A stretch of DNA of 64,000 nucleotides from Aestuariibius insulae (GTDB lineage Bacteria > Pseudomonadota > Alphaproteobacteria > Rhodobacterales > Rhodobacteraceae). How positions within the stretch are numbered: the first letter of the stretch is position 1; the number at the start of each line of letters is the position of its first letter. The notes beneath the pieces were generated by a model. It was given only the letters and a program-made list of their open reading frames with translations, did not search any database and was not told the origin of the DNA. The position numbers and the translations under genes are program-made. The stretch lies in contig NZ_JBFONW020000001.1 of the NCBI RefSeq assembly GCF_040783535.2, positions 1,236,650 through 1,300,649 on the forward strand, in the 5' to 3' direction. This document shows, piece after piece, positions 53,239-61,934 of this stretch.

Positions 53239-54750
53239 TCATTGGACAAAGCCCGTCAAGCGCGGGATCGTCATGGAGATGGCCGGAACGTAGGTGATGA
53301 GGAAGATCACGACGACTTCGACGGCCAGGAACGGCAGAATCGCCTTAGAGATCGTCTCGACCTTCTCTCCGGAGACGGTCGATGCCACGAAGAGCACAAG
53401 TCCCATGGGGGGCGTTGCCAACCCCACGGTCAGGTTCACGGACATAATGATGGCGAAGTGGACCGGGTGGACGCCCAGTTCGGTGAAGATCGGGCCAAGG
53501 ATCGGGCCGAGGATGATGATGGCGGGTCCTGCATCTAGGAACATCCCGACGATGAAAAGAAGGATGTTGATCAGGAACAGCAGGGTCAGCGGGTTCTCGG
53601 ACAACGACAGGATGTATTCGGTCAGGATCTGCGGTGCGTAGGAGAGCGAGACGACCGTCTTGAAGGCAACCGCCGCGCCGACCAGCAGCAGGACCGCAGA
53701 GGAGGCCAGCGCAGAGCGGGAAAGCGTGTCGATGAGGTCCTTGATCGTCATGGATCTGAGGATGAAGAAGCTGACGATCAGGGCGTAGGCGACGGCGACC
53801 ACGGAGGCTTCGGTCGGGGTCATCACGCCGACAAGGATGCCGCCCAGAATGATGATTGGGGTTTGAAGCGGCGCAATGGCCTTCTTGCAGACGATCCGGA
53901 AATCCTCGCTGACGGATTTGCGGATTTGCCCCACGATGATGTGGGCGATGGGCAGGAGGACGGCGAAGAGGATCCAGCCGTTCGGCTCACTGACGATGCC
54001 GGCGTCATCAGTCGTCGACAGGCCAAGCGGCCCTTTGAGAAGGGCGTAGATCGCGTAGAGCAGTCCCGCGATATTGATCCGGATCAGGGCCCAGCTGACA
54101 ACGCTTTCGGTCTTAGTGATGGTCTGACCTTTGGTCACGATCCGTTCGGCCTTGGGCAGGTCGTAGCGGTCGGCCAGCAGGCGCACCATGACCATCAGGC
54201 CGACGCCTACCATGATCCCCGGGACGATCCCGGCCAGAAACAGCGCCGCGACGCTTTCGCCCATCACGTAGGCGTAGATGATCATGATCCCCGAGGGCGG
54301 AATGATTGGGCCGATCACCGACGAGGCGGCGGTCACGGCAGCGGCGAAGCGGCGAGAATAGCCGTTCTTTTCCATCGCGGGGATGAGCGTGGAGCCGAGG
54401 GCCGACGTGTCGGCGACGGCGCTGCCCGAGAGTCCGGCAAAGAGGATCGAGGATAGGATATTCACGTGCGCCAGACCGCCGCGCAGATGTCCCATGAAGG
54501 CTTGGCTGAACTCAACGAGGCGGGTCGTGATGCCGCCGCGGTTCATGATCTCTCCGGCGAGCATAAAGAAGGGCAGCGCCATGAGGGGGAAGCTATCCAT
54601 CCCGTTATAGACGTTGCGGTAGAGGATCGCGAGATCGCGTTCCTGACCGGTGATCAGCAGGAGCGCTCCGGGAGCGGCGAGCAGGGCGAAGACGACTGGC
54701 AGGCCGATCATCAGCAAGATCAGAAAGAGCGGAAGAAACCAGATGAGCAT
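53239..54750 (-). CDS. TRAP transporter large permease (DctM family)
   Basis: A 503-residue, 12-13 segment membrane protein. Landmarks are ALPFFMLAGEIMNRGGITTRL, ILFAGLSGSAVADTSALGS, IPPSGIMIIYAYVMGESVAA and SVNLTVGLATPPMGLVLFV, all conserved in the family. It contains an extended middle loop after segment five (NGWILFAVLLPIAHIIVGQ region), so it is longer than a minimal 425-residue DctM. Start overlaps the small-permease stop by one base. Confidence 0.92.
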   Translation of the reverse strand: MLIWFLPLFLILLMIGLPVVFALLAAPGALLLITGQERDLAILYRNVYNGMDSFPLMALPFFMLAGEIMNRGGITTRLVEFSQAFMGHLRGGLAHVNILSSILFAGLSGSAVADTSALGSTLIPAMEKNGYSRRFAAAVTAASSVIGPIIPPSGIMIIYAYVMGESVAALFLAGIVPGIMVGVGLMVMVRLLADRYDLPKAERIVTKGQTITKTESVVSWALIRINIAGLLYAIYALLKGPLGLSTTDDAGIVSEPNGWILFAVLLPIAHIIVGQIRKSVSEDFRIVCKKAIAPLQTPIIILGGILVGVMTPTEASVVAVAYALIVSFFILRSMTIKDLIDTLSRSALASSAVLLLVGAAVAFKTVVSLSYAPQILTEYILSLSENPLTLLFLINILLFIVGMFLDAGPAIIILGPILGPIFTELGVHPVHFAIIMSVNLTVGLATPPMGLVLFVASTVSGEKVETISKAILPFLAVEVVVIFLITYVPAISMTIPRLTGFVQ

Positions 54751-55346
54751 CAGGAGGCTCCCGCGATCTCGTCGTCGGGACGGAGCGGTTTGAGGTCGGC
54801 GCCGCTGCCGAGGGCCACGATCAACTGTCGCAGGATCAGCTCGATGCTGACGAGGATCGTCAGAAGGACGCCTGTGACGAGAGAGGCATAGGCCCAGGCG
54901 TTGCGAAAGCGGATGCGCTCGCCCCCGAACCAGTCGAGAGGCAGGCGCAGGGAGGAGGACGCGCCTCGCCCAGAGAGGCTGTCCACATGGTTGTTGATCC
55001 CCTTGTCCGCCATGAAGACGAGGACGACGAGCGAGATGGCGAGCAGGATCAGGGTCAGGATCGCCGACAGCCTGCGGGGCAGGGCGCGTTCAAGCATGTC
55101 GATGGCGACAAACCCGCCGAGCCGGTAGGCCAAAGGCGCCATGAGGCCGACCATCCAGAGCATGCCGAAGCGGGCGGCCTCTTCTGTCCAGTTGAGCGCG
55201 TCTCCTACCGCGTAGCGAAAGAAGATCTGGGCGAGGATCAGGCAGACCATGATGGCAAGCGCTGCAACCGCGATGGCCCGGCCGATCGCGAGCAGCACGT
55301 CGTTGACGCGCTGGAGCGGCCAGAGCAGACCGAACAACACCGCCAT
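54750..55346 (-). CDS. TRAP transporter small permease (DctQ family)
   Basis: A 198-residue membrane protein with four hydrophobic segments. It has the family marks FRYAVGDALNWTEEAARFGML and PLAYRLGGFVAIDMLERALP. It forms the small membrane subunit with DctM. It lies 66 bp downstream of the flavin reductase gene in the same direction, so the transporter and the enzymes are probably one operon. Confidence 0.9.
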   Translation of the reverse strand: MAVLFGLLWPLQRVNDVLLAIGRAIAVAALAIMVCLILAQIFFRYAVGDALNWTEEAARFGMLWMVGLMAPLAYRLGGFVAIDMLERALPRRLSAILTLILLAISLVVLVFMADKGINNHVDSLSGRGASSSLRLPLDWFGGERIRFRNAWAYASLVTGVLLTILVSIELILRQLIVALGSGADLKPLRPDDEIAGAS

Positions 55347-55361
55347 GGCGGCTCCTCCCTT

Positions 55362-55379
55362 CGGCCCTTTATTGGGCCG
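55362..55379. repeat. Short hairpin between flavin reductase and dctQ
   Basis: An inverted repeat CGGCCC-N6-GGGCCG in the 66-bp gap inside the probable operon. It may partly terminate or tune transcription of the transporter genes. Confidence 0.5.
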
Positions 55380-55412
55380 TCTTGCCCGGACCTTCGCGGC
55401 CCGGTTCTTATG

Positions 55413-55916
55413 TCAGCCCTTCAGACTGACGAACCGTCCCGCCTGAAAGAGAAGCGGCAGGCCGTCCCGATGGCTGACCTTCCGAACCCGTCCGACGATG
55501 ATAAGATGATCACCCGCATCATGCGTGACGTCCAGTTCGCATTCGAACCGGGCCAGACATCCGGAAATCAGGGGAACCTCCCCGAACCCGGTCTCCCAAT
55601 CTAGCCCTTCGAACGCGTGTCGATCCTTGGTGAATGCGTTGCAGATCTGCTGCTGATGCGCATCCAGAACATGGATCGCGAAGTGCGGAGCCGTCTCGAA
55701 ATAACCGAAGCGGCGCGATGCCTTCTCCGGGGACCAGAGTACCAGCGGCGGATTGAGCGACACGCTAGCAAAGCTGTTGGCAACGATACCGACCGGTCCG
55801 TCCTCGCTGGAGGCGGTCACAACGGTTACGCCGGTCGCGAACCGGCCGAGCGCGCTTCGGAAACCGCGCAGGTCCTCCTCTGGCCGAAAGCCGGTATCGG
55901 GGGGCAGATCGCTCAA
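55413..55916 (-). CDS. smoA: Flavin reductase (SmoA-like)
   Basis: A 167-residue flavin reductase of the FMN-binding split-barrel type: FRSALGRFATGVTVVTASSE, VGIVANSFASVSLNPPLVLWS and FAIHVLDAHQQ are typical. It would supply reduced flavin to the monooxygenase encoded two genes upstream. Its ATG overlaps the aldo/keto reductase stop by 4 bp. Its position matches smoA of sulfo-SMO clusters, but no substrate evidence exists beyond context. Confidence 0.78.
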   Translation of the reverse strand: MSDLPPDTGFRPEEDLRGFRSALGRFATGVTVVTASSEDGPVGIVANSFASVSLNPPLVLWSPEKASRRFGYFETAPHFAIHVLDAHQQQICNAFTKDRHAFEGLDWETGFGEVPLISGCLARFECELDVTHDAGDHLIIVGRVRKVSHRDGLPLLFQAGRFVSLKG

Positions 55917-56812
55917 GCGACTTCGCGTCCCAAAGCTGCGGTGTAAAGCTCGTACCAGGTCTCGCGGTCCATCTCGACGTTGAGCGCGTCGGAGAAGGCC
56001 CGGATGCGGTCGAGGTTGTTGGTGCCCATAACGGGCATGATGCGGGCGGGATGTCTGAGCAGCCAGGCGATGGCGATGGCTGCACTATCGACCGAATTGT
56101 TTTGCGCAAGCGTTGCCAGCGCGGTGCGCAGTCCGGCCTCGGCGTTCGATCCGACGAGGTCTCCGCCGCCAAGGGGGGACCATGCCATCGGCGCGATGCA
56201 GTGCTCTTGCAGGAAGGCCAGATCACCGTTCACGAAGGGCGTGTGTTCCTTGAGGCTCAGCTCGATCTGATTGGTCTTGAGCTTGCTCTTCATGGCCGAT
56301 TGCAGAAGCGTGCAATCCCACGGCCGGAAATTGGAGACGCCGACGGCGCGTACTTTGCCGGAAGCGACGACCTCGTCGAGCGCGGCTCCGGTTTCCTCGT
56401 GGTCCATCAGCGGATCGGGGCGGTGGATCAGCAGAAGATCGATCGTGTCGATCGCCATCTCCTTGAGCGATGTCTCTACCGAAGAGAGGATATGATCGCG
56501 GGATGTATCGTAATGCTTGACCCGGGCGGTGGCATAGCGGCCCATCGGCGCGACGATGTCGCATTTGGTGACGATCTCGCATTGATCGCGCAGGGATGGG
56601 GCGGCTTTGAAGCAGTCTCCCAGCAGGGCCTCGGCGGTGTAGCCGCCGTAGATATCCGCCTGATCGATGGTCGTGATTCCCTGCTCGAGGCAGGTTTCGA
56701 TCTTGGCCTGAACATGGCCGGGCGAGGTGTCTGAGTCATCGCCCAAGCGCCACATGCCGTAGACGATGCGGCTGAGCTCCAGCCCGTCTCCCAGATCCAC
56801 GCGTTCGATCAT
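55913..56812 (-). CDS. smoB: Aldo/keto reductase (SmoB-like)
   Basis: A 299-residue AKR. It has the catalytic Asp/Tyr region (DQADIYGGYTAEALLGD), the Lys site (EIVTKCDI), the His site (LLLIHRPDPLM), and GVSNFRPWDCTLLQ. In sulfoquinovose-oxidising bacteria SmoB reduces 6-oxo-glucose to glucose after desulfonation. The YGMWRLGDDSDTSPGHVQ opening and the fixed order with the monooxygenase and flavin reductase support the same role here. It overlaps both neighbours by 4 bp. Confidence 0.75.
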   Translation of the reverse strand: MIERVDLGDGLELSRIVYGMWRLGDDSDTSPGHVQAKIETCLEQGITTIDQADIYGGYTAEALLGDCFKAAPSLRDQCEIVTKCDIVAPMGRYATARVKHYDTSRDHILSSVETSLKEMAIDTIDLLLIHRPDPLMDHEETGAALDEVVASGKVRAVGVSNFRPWDCTLLQSAMKSKLKTNQIELSLKEHTPFVNGDLAFLQEHCIAPMAWSPLGGGDLVGSNAEAGLRTALATLAQNNSVDSAAIAIAWLLRHPARIMPVMGTNNLDRIRAFSDALNVEMDRETWYELYTAALGREVA

Positions 56813-57966
56813 CGTCTTTCTCCAGTTCCGAGAGGGGTTGGCGGCGTACCTGAAGGTACGCGGTCATAAACATGAGGCAGGGAGCAGGTTTCAAGCTCTG
56901 GCATGACCAGCTTGCCGAAATGGCGACATTCGTCCAGATGAGGATAGCCCGAGAAGATGAAGGCGCGAATGCCCATTTTCTTGTAGCTCTCGATCTTTGA
57001 CAGGACCTGATCGGCAGATCCGACAAGGGCGGCCCCGCATCCCGATCTGGCGCGACCGATGCCGGTCCAGAGATGCGGCTCAACATAGCCGTATTTATCC
57101 GCCAGTTCCCGCGCCTTGGCCTGATGGGCGACGCCAAGGGAAATCGAATCGTGCGCGCGGTCCCGGATCAGTTTCCCGTAGTCGTCATCGAGTTTCGAGA
57201 CGAGATGCTTGGCGTATTCCTGGGCCTCGGCCTCGGTGTCGCGGACGATCATGTGAACCCTAAGGCCGTAGTCGAGCGTGCGACCGTAGCTCGTCGCGCG
57301 TTCGGCCACGTCTTTCATCCGTTGCGCAATCTGTTCCTGCGGCTCTGGCCACATGAGGTAGACATCGCAATGCTGCGCGCACAGATCGAGCGCTGAGGGG
57401 GAATAGCCGCCGAAATAGAGGAGCGGCCCTCCGTTCTGCTGGTATGGTTTGGCCGGTTCGGTGGGGACATTCCTGAACTGGTAGACCTCGCCGTCATAGG
57501 TGATCTCGTCCTGCGTCCAGGCCTGTTTGAGGATCTCAACGACTTCTTTCGAGCGCTTGTAGCGGTAGCTGCTTTCCGCCACTTCACCGGGGAAATCGGA
57601 TGAGATGACGTTGAGCGTCAGGCGCCCCTCGAGCATGTGGTCGAGCGTTGCGACCGTCCGGGCCAGCATGATGGGCTGCATCTCGCCGCAGCGGATCGCG
57701 GCGAGCATGTTGATCTTGGACGTCAGCGGCGCACATCCAGCCACGAAGGACAGCGTGTCCTGCCCGACCTGATAGGAGGAGGGGCAAAGGATGTTGCGAA
57801 ATCCCTGGGCCTCGGCCTCTAGAAGGATGTCGCGGCAATGCGCCCAGCTGGACCGAAGATCACCGTCGGGCACGCCGAGGAACTGGTAGTCGTCCGAACA
57901 AAGGGCCGAGAACCACGACACTTCGGAGGCTGACAGATCCGCGCTTTTGACCGGCACCGTCGTCAT
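56809..57966 (-). CDS. smoC: LLM-class flavin-dependent monooxygenase (SmoC/SsuD-like)
   Basis: A 385-residue luciferase-like monooxygenase related to alkanesulfonate monooxygenase. It has the SsuD-type ARTVATLDHMLEGRLTLNVI, DFPGEVAESSYRYKRSKE, RARSGCGAALVGSADQVLS with active-site Arg residues, and SGYPHLDECRHFGKLVMPE. Using reduced flavin and O2 it would cut the C-S bond of a sulfonate, probably sulfoquinovose given the SmoA/SmoB-like partners. First gene of the minus-strand operon and divergent from the GntR gene. Confidence 0.78.
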   Translation of the reverse strand: MTTVPVKSADLSASEVSWFSALCSDDYQFLGVPDGDLRSSWAHCRDILLEAEAQGFRNILCPSSYQVGQDTLSFVAGCAPLTSKINMLAAIRCGEMQPIMLARTVATLDHMLEGRLTLNVISSDFPGEVAESSYRYKRSKEVVEILKQAWTQDEITYDGEVYQFRNVPTEPAKPYQQNGGPLLYFGGYSPSALDLCAQHCDVYLMWPEPQEQIAQRMKDVAERATSYGRTLDYGLRVHMIVRDTEAEAQEYAKHLVSKLDDDYGKLIRDRAHDSISLGVAHQAKARELADKYGYVEPHLWTGIGRARSGCGAALVGSADQVLSKIESYKKMGIRAFIFSGYPHLDECRHFGKLVMPELETCSLPHVYDRVPSGTPPTPLGTGERR

Positions 57967-58061
57967 CTTTCTGTCCTCTGATAGGCGTCCCTGTTCGCTC
58001 TTGCGTAGCAGGGTTCAAAAGGTGCATCAATCATATATCAATTTTCTGTTCGATATCCGAT

Positions 58062-58736
58062 GTGAGCCAGAGCCTTCCGCTATATCTGCAAATCAGCGAG
58101 CGACTGACGCGGGAGATCGCGGCCGGTCGTCTGCCTGATGGCACGCGCCTTCCGCCCGAGCGCGACATGGCAGTGAAGGAGGGCACGGCGGTCGGGACAT
58201 TGCGCAAGGCACTGGCGGAGTTGGAGGAGCGCGGGCTTCTCGAGCGCCGGCAGGGATCGGGCAATTATGTGCGCGCGCGTAGAGTGAAGAGCATCTACGG
58301 GTTCCTGCGGCTGGAACGGCCGGATGGGGGCGGGCTGCCGACAGCAGAGACCCTGTCGCTGGATCGGGAAAGCCAGGCGTTCAAGGCGGCCCACCGGATC
58401 CGCAGGCTCAGGCGGCTTGATGGCGCCCCGGTTGCTTTGGAGGAAATTCATCTCGATGCCAGATGGGCGAGAGACCTCGCAGAGCCTTTGCCCGAAGCGC
58501 TCTACCGGCATTACGCGGAGGCCTTCGATCTTGATATCGGGCGGATTGAGGATCGGGTTGGGATCTCGGATGTTCCGGATTGGGCGCCGCCGTTCTTTTC
58601 GATGGCGGCAGGTGAGGTGTCGGGATACGTCGCGCGGCGGGCCTGGTCCGCCACAGACGGTTTAGCGGAAATCAGTGAGACGTGGTTCGATCCGGCGCGG
58701 GCCCGGTACATCGCGCGTGATAGTCAGGGGATATAG
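58062..58736 (+). CDS. GntR-family regulator with UTRA domain
   Basis: A 224-residue regulator starting at GTG 58062. The N-terminal winged helix (PLYLQISERLTREIAAGRLP, LPPERDMAVKEGTAVGTLRKA) is followed by a UTRA ligand-binding domain ending in ISETWFDPARARY. It lies between the two arms of the locus and probably responds to the sugar or a metabolite. The start lacks a clear ribosome-binding site. The Gfo/Idh/MocA gene begins directly after the stop. Confidence 0.88.
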   Translation: MSQSLPLYLQISERLTREIAAGRLPDGTRLPPERDMAVKEGTAVGTLRKALAELEERGLLERRQGSGNYVRARRVKSIYGFLRLERPDGGGLPTAETLSLDRESQAFKAAHRIRRLRRLDGAPVALEEIHLDARWARDLAEPLPEALYRHYAEAFDLDIGRIEDRVGISDVPDWAPPFFSMAAGEVSGYVARRAWSATDGLAEISETWFDPARARYIARDSQGI

Positions 58737-59825
58737 ATGACATCTAAGAGATACGGGCTCATCGGGTGCGGGATGATGGGCCAGGAGCATGTGCGCAATG
58801 TCGCCTTGCTGGACGGGGCAGAGATCGCGCGGACCTACGATCCGGTCTCCGATCTGTCGACCTCTGCGGCGTCGCTTGCCGGGACGGCGACGACAGCGGC
58901 GTCTTTTGACGAAATCATTCGGGACGAGACGCTCGATGCCTTCGTTATCGTCAGCCCCAATCATCTGCATGTAAGTCAGCTGCAGCAGATCGCGCGCCAC
59001 AGGCAGGTTCCGATTCTCGTAGAGAAGCCGCTTTACACCGATCCTGTAGATGCCACCGAGATCGAGGCTTTCGCGAAGAGTTATGCCGCGCCGATCTGGG
59101 TTGCGATGGAGTATCGCTATATGCCGCCGGTCGCCGCACTGATCGAACGCGTCGAGGCCGTGACAGGGGGCATTCGGATGCTCACGATCCGCGAGCATCG
59201 TTTTCCGTTTTTGCCCAAGGTTGGCAACTGGAACCGGTTCAACGGCAATACGGGCGGCACGCTGGTCGAGAAGTGCTGCCACTTCTTTGATCTGATGCGC
59301 CTTGTTCTGAAGGCCGAGCCGGTGCGCGTAATGGCTAGCGGAGGGCAGGATGTGAACCATTTAAGCGAGGATATCGACGGGCGGACGCCGGATGTCTGGG
59401 ACAATTCCTATGTCATCGTCGATTTCGACAGCGGAGCCCGGGCCATGCTGGAGCTGTGCATGTTCGCCGAAGGCTCGCGCTTTCAGGAAGAGATCATGGC
59501 CGTCGGGGCTGCCGGAAAGATCGAGGCGCGCGTGCCCGGGCCGGGCCGGTTCTGGCCTGCGACGCTGGGTGATCCGCCTGTCTCGGAACTGGTAACATCG
59601 CCGCGAAGCCCGATGGGTCCCGTTCGCGAGCTTCTGCCGATCAATCCCGATCTTCTGGCTGCTGGAGATCATAACGGATCAACCTTCTATCAGCATCAGA
59701 GATTTCTCGATGTGGTGCGGGGGAAAGGAGACGTGGAGGTTACTCTGGCGGATGGCGCGGCTGCGGTCGCCATGGGCCTTGCCGCCCAGAAGTCGGCGAC
59801 GGAGGGCGTGGTCGTGTCGATGTGA
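58737..59825 (+). CDS. Gfo/Idh/MocA-family oxidoreductase; candidate NAD-dependent glycosidase
   Basis: A 362-residue protein with an N-terminal Rossmann domain (YGLIGCGMMGQEHVRNVALL) and a C-terminal alpha/beta domain. The family marks VSPNHLHVSQL, ILVEKPLYTDP (EKP motif) and NTGGTLVEKCCHFFDLMRLV are present. Family members include sugar dehydrogenases and the NAD+-dependent glycosidases, among them GH188 sulfoquinovosidases. In a sulfo-SMO locus, release of sulfoquinovose from its glycosides is the missing step, and no GH31-type sulfoquinovosidase gene is nearby. The role is therefore inferred. Confidence 0.75.
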   Translation: MTSKRYGLIGCGMMGQEHVRNVALLDGAEIARTYDPVSDLSTSAASLAGTATTAASFDEIIRDETLDAFVIVSPNHLHVSQLQQIARHRQVPILVEKPLYTDPVDATEIEAFAKSYAAPIWVAMEYRYMPPVAALIERVEAVTGGIRMLTIREHRFPFLPKVGNWNRFNGNTGGTLVEKCCHFFDLMRLVLKAEPVRVMASGGQDVNHLSEDIDGRTPDVWDNSYVIVDFDSGARAMLELCMFAEGSRFQEEIMAVGAAGKIEARVPGPGRFWPATLGDPPVSELVTSPRSPMGPVRELLPINPDLLAAGDHNGSTFYQHQRFLDVVRGKGDVEVTLADGAAAVAMGLAAQKSATEGVVVSM

Positions 59826-59876
59826 GCACTTGGGGATTTTGCTGGTGTTTTTCGGGATACGGGGCGTCGGAGGGCT

Positions 59877-60062
59877 GCTCTCGGCATTTCTTGCGAAACG
59901 CCTGCCGCCTGCGAGGGGGTGCCTTTGATCGGACTTTTCGCGGTGCGAAAAGTTAGGTCTGTAAGAAGACGGATCGGAGGGCGGAGGCTCTCGGCATTTC
60001 TGCGAAACGCCTGCCGCCTGCGAGGGGGCGCCTTTGATCGGACTTTTCGCGGTGCGAAAAGT
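59877..60062. repeat. Two direct copies of a ~75-bp repeat next to tRNA-Tyr
   Basis: Copies at 59877-59953 and 59987-60062 differ at only a few positions. Each ends in a hairpin with stem ACTTTTCGC and its complement GCGAAAAGT. The second copy abuts the 3' end of tRNA-Tyr, where the hairpin may serve as its terminator. Confidence 0.88.
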
Positions 60063-60065
60063 CTT

Positions 60066-60150
60066 TGGTGGGCGACCCTGGAATCGAACCAGGCGTGCGT
60101 CTCCGCGAGGGAGTTACAGTCCCCTGCCACACCTTGCGGCCTGTCGCCCA
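60066..60150 (-). tRNA. tRNA-Tyr (anticodon GTA)
   Basis: The minus strand gives a class II tRNA of 85 nt. The acceptor stem begins TGGGCGA, the anticodon loop CTGTAAC has GTA, a long variable arm follows, then GGTTCGATTCC, and CCA is encoded. Confidence 0.95.
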
Positions 60151-60285
60151 CTGCGCTGGCACTTGGCTCAGCGCTCGCGGGAGATAGCGAAGGACGGCGG
60201 GGGCCGTCAACTACGAAAACGCAGGTGGCTGGCGGGTCACAGGCGGATCGGATAGCAGGACAGCCTGAGGCGGACGGAGCGCGTG

Positions 60286-61068
60286 ATGAAGAAGCCGAGC
60301 TGGGTGGTCGAGAAGGAACGCGGCAAGAGAGCAGCGGCGTCCGAGACGCTGTGGCTCTTCGGGCTGCATGCGGTGCGAGATGCACTGATGAATCCTGCCC
60401 GCGAGAAGGTGCGTTTGGTTCTGACAAGAAACGCAGAGGCGCGGTTGGGAGAGGCCGTAGCGACCGGAGGGCTTGTGCCCGAGATCAGCGATCCGAGGCG
60501 TTTTGCGGCGCCCCTTGATCCCGGATCGGTCCATCAGGGCGCGGCGCTGGAGGTCAAGCCGCTCGATTGGGGGCCGCTCGATGATGTTGTGTTGCGGGGG
60601 GAGCCGCCGCTGGTGGTGTTGCTCGACCGGGTGAGCGATCCGCATAATGTAGGGGCGATCCTGAGGTCGGCGGAGGTTTTCGGCGCGGCGGCGGTGATCG
60701 GTGTGCAACGCCATGCGGCGCCCGAGACGGGAGCCCTCGCCAAAACGGCGAGCGGAGCGCTGGAGAGACAGCCTTATCTGCGGGTCCGTAATCTGGCCGA
60801 TACGATGGGACATCTGCAACAGATGGGGTTCGTGATGCTGGGTCTCGACGGAGAGGCGAATCTGAGCGTCGCGTCGGCCATGGCGGAGCGGCGGGACCGG
60901 CCCGTCGGGCTTGTTCTTGGAGCGGAAGGGCCCGGCTTGCGGGAGCGGACGCGCGCGACCTGTGATCTTTTGGTCAGGATTGACGCGGTTGGCGGGTTCG
61001 GATCGCTCAATGTCTCAAATGCGGCTGCCGTGGCCCTATATGAGGTCAGACGAGGCGGAGAGATGTGA
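60286..61068 (+). CDS. rlmB: 23S rRNA 2'-O-methyltransferase RlmB-type (SPOUT)
   Basis: A 260-residue SpoU/TrmH-family enzyme, from ATG 60286 (GTG 60283 is possible). It has an N-terminal substrate-binding domain (LWLFGLHAVRDALMNPARE) and the three knot motifs: DRVSDPHNVGAILRSAEVFG, GLVLGAEGPGLRERTR and FGSLNVSNAAAVALYE. It methylates a guanosine of 23S rRNA. Its stop codon overlaps the next start by one base. Confidence 0.92.
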   Translation: MKKPSWVVEKERGKRAAASETLWLFGLHAVRDALMNPAREKVRLVLTRNAEARLGEAVATGGLVPEISDPRRFAAPLDPGSVHQGAALEVKPLDWGPLDDVVLRGEPPLVVLLDRVSDPHNVGAILRSAEVFGAAAVIGVQRHAAPETGALAKTASGALERQPYLRVRNLADTMGHLQQMGFVMLGLDGEANLSVASAMAERRDRPVGLVLGAEGPGLRERTRATCDLLVRIDAVGGFGSLNVSNAAAVALYEVRRGGEM

Positions 61069-61373
61069 TGTCGGGACAGAAGATAGCGACCTGTTGTTAT
61101 TGCGGAACGCGCGCGGCGTTGGTCCTGACGGGCCGCGACCGTCATGAGCTTGCCTGCTCGTCCTGCGGCGCGCCGCTTCACGAGATGAAGATGATCCCGT
61201 CCCGCAAAGCTAAGCCGGCCAAGCGGGCGACTGCGCCTGCGGCGACACCCGCCCACCCGGCCTCGCGGCGGCCGCGCTACGAGGAGCGACCGTACCGGAA
61301 AAGGCGAAAGAAGAGCCTTAAACGGAAGATCCTGTCCGAGGCTTTCGATCTGATCGAGGATATCTTCGACTGA
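61068..61373 (+). CDS. Small zinc-ribbon hypothetical protein
   Basis: A 101-residue protein from ATG 61068. Two CxxC pairs (CCYCG near residue 8 and CSSCGAP near residue 31) form a zinc ribbon. A basic Lys/Arg/Pro-rich linker and the conserved-looking tail KRKILSEAFDLIEDIFD follow. It is common behind rlmB in related bacteria and has no known function. It may bind nucleic acid, given the ribbon and basic linker. Confidence 0.72.
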   Translation: MSGQKIATCCYCGTRAALVLTGRDRHELACSSCGAPLHEMKMIPSRKAKPAKRATAPAATPAHPASRRPRYEERPYRKRRKKSLKRKILSEAFDLIEDIFD

Positions 61374-61934
61374 CGTGAGATCTGCTCGAACTTGCGCTGT
61401 CGGGGCGGCAGATCTCGGTTCCATGTGATCTTTCATAGCGGAAAGAAGATCGAGAACCGGATGCGCGACATGGTTGGATCCGGCCGGAGCGATAGTCTTT
61501 AGATTTGTATCCAGGCGGCCACCGGGATGCGGGCATTGGGACATCGCGGTGTGCCCGGGTGGGTAAGTCTGTATCCTCGACTTCGTGGCGGGAGGTGACA
61601 GCCGGTAGCTCCATAGACTGCTTGGTCAGTTTTCGAGGGTCCAAGCCTGATTGAGCGCGTCCCGACGGCTTAGGCACCGGGCTATTTCAATGGGTCCGCC
61701 GAAGTGCCCTTGCAGTGCCACCTCCTAAGATGCGGCGACGGCAAAGTTCTTTGCGGATCTCTGTCTCCACCTTCAGGGAGTCTCATCCGACCCTGCAAGA
61801 GCGGCGAAAGGAATAATTGAAATATTTCACACAGGCGATCACGAGAGGCGGAGGCGGGTTTCCCGAACAGTTTGATCGATGCATTTAGACAATCAGAGAG
61901 ATGCGTGTTTCCAGATGAAAGAGGACCGATCCCC
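61374..61934. other. Intergenic stretch
   Basis: About 560 bases without a supported gene. Minus-strand frames at 61318-61677 and 61682-61936 look random. Promoter elements of the YHS gene would lie at the right end. Confidence 0.5.
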
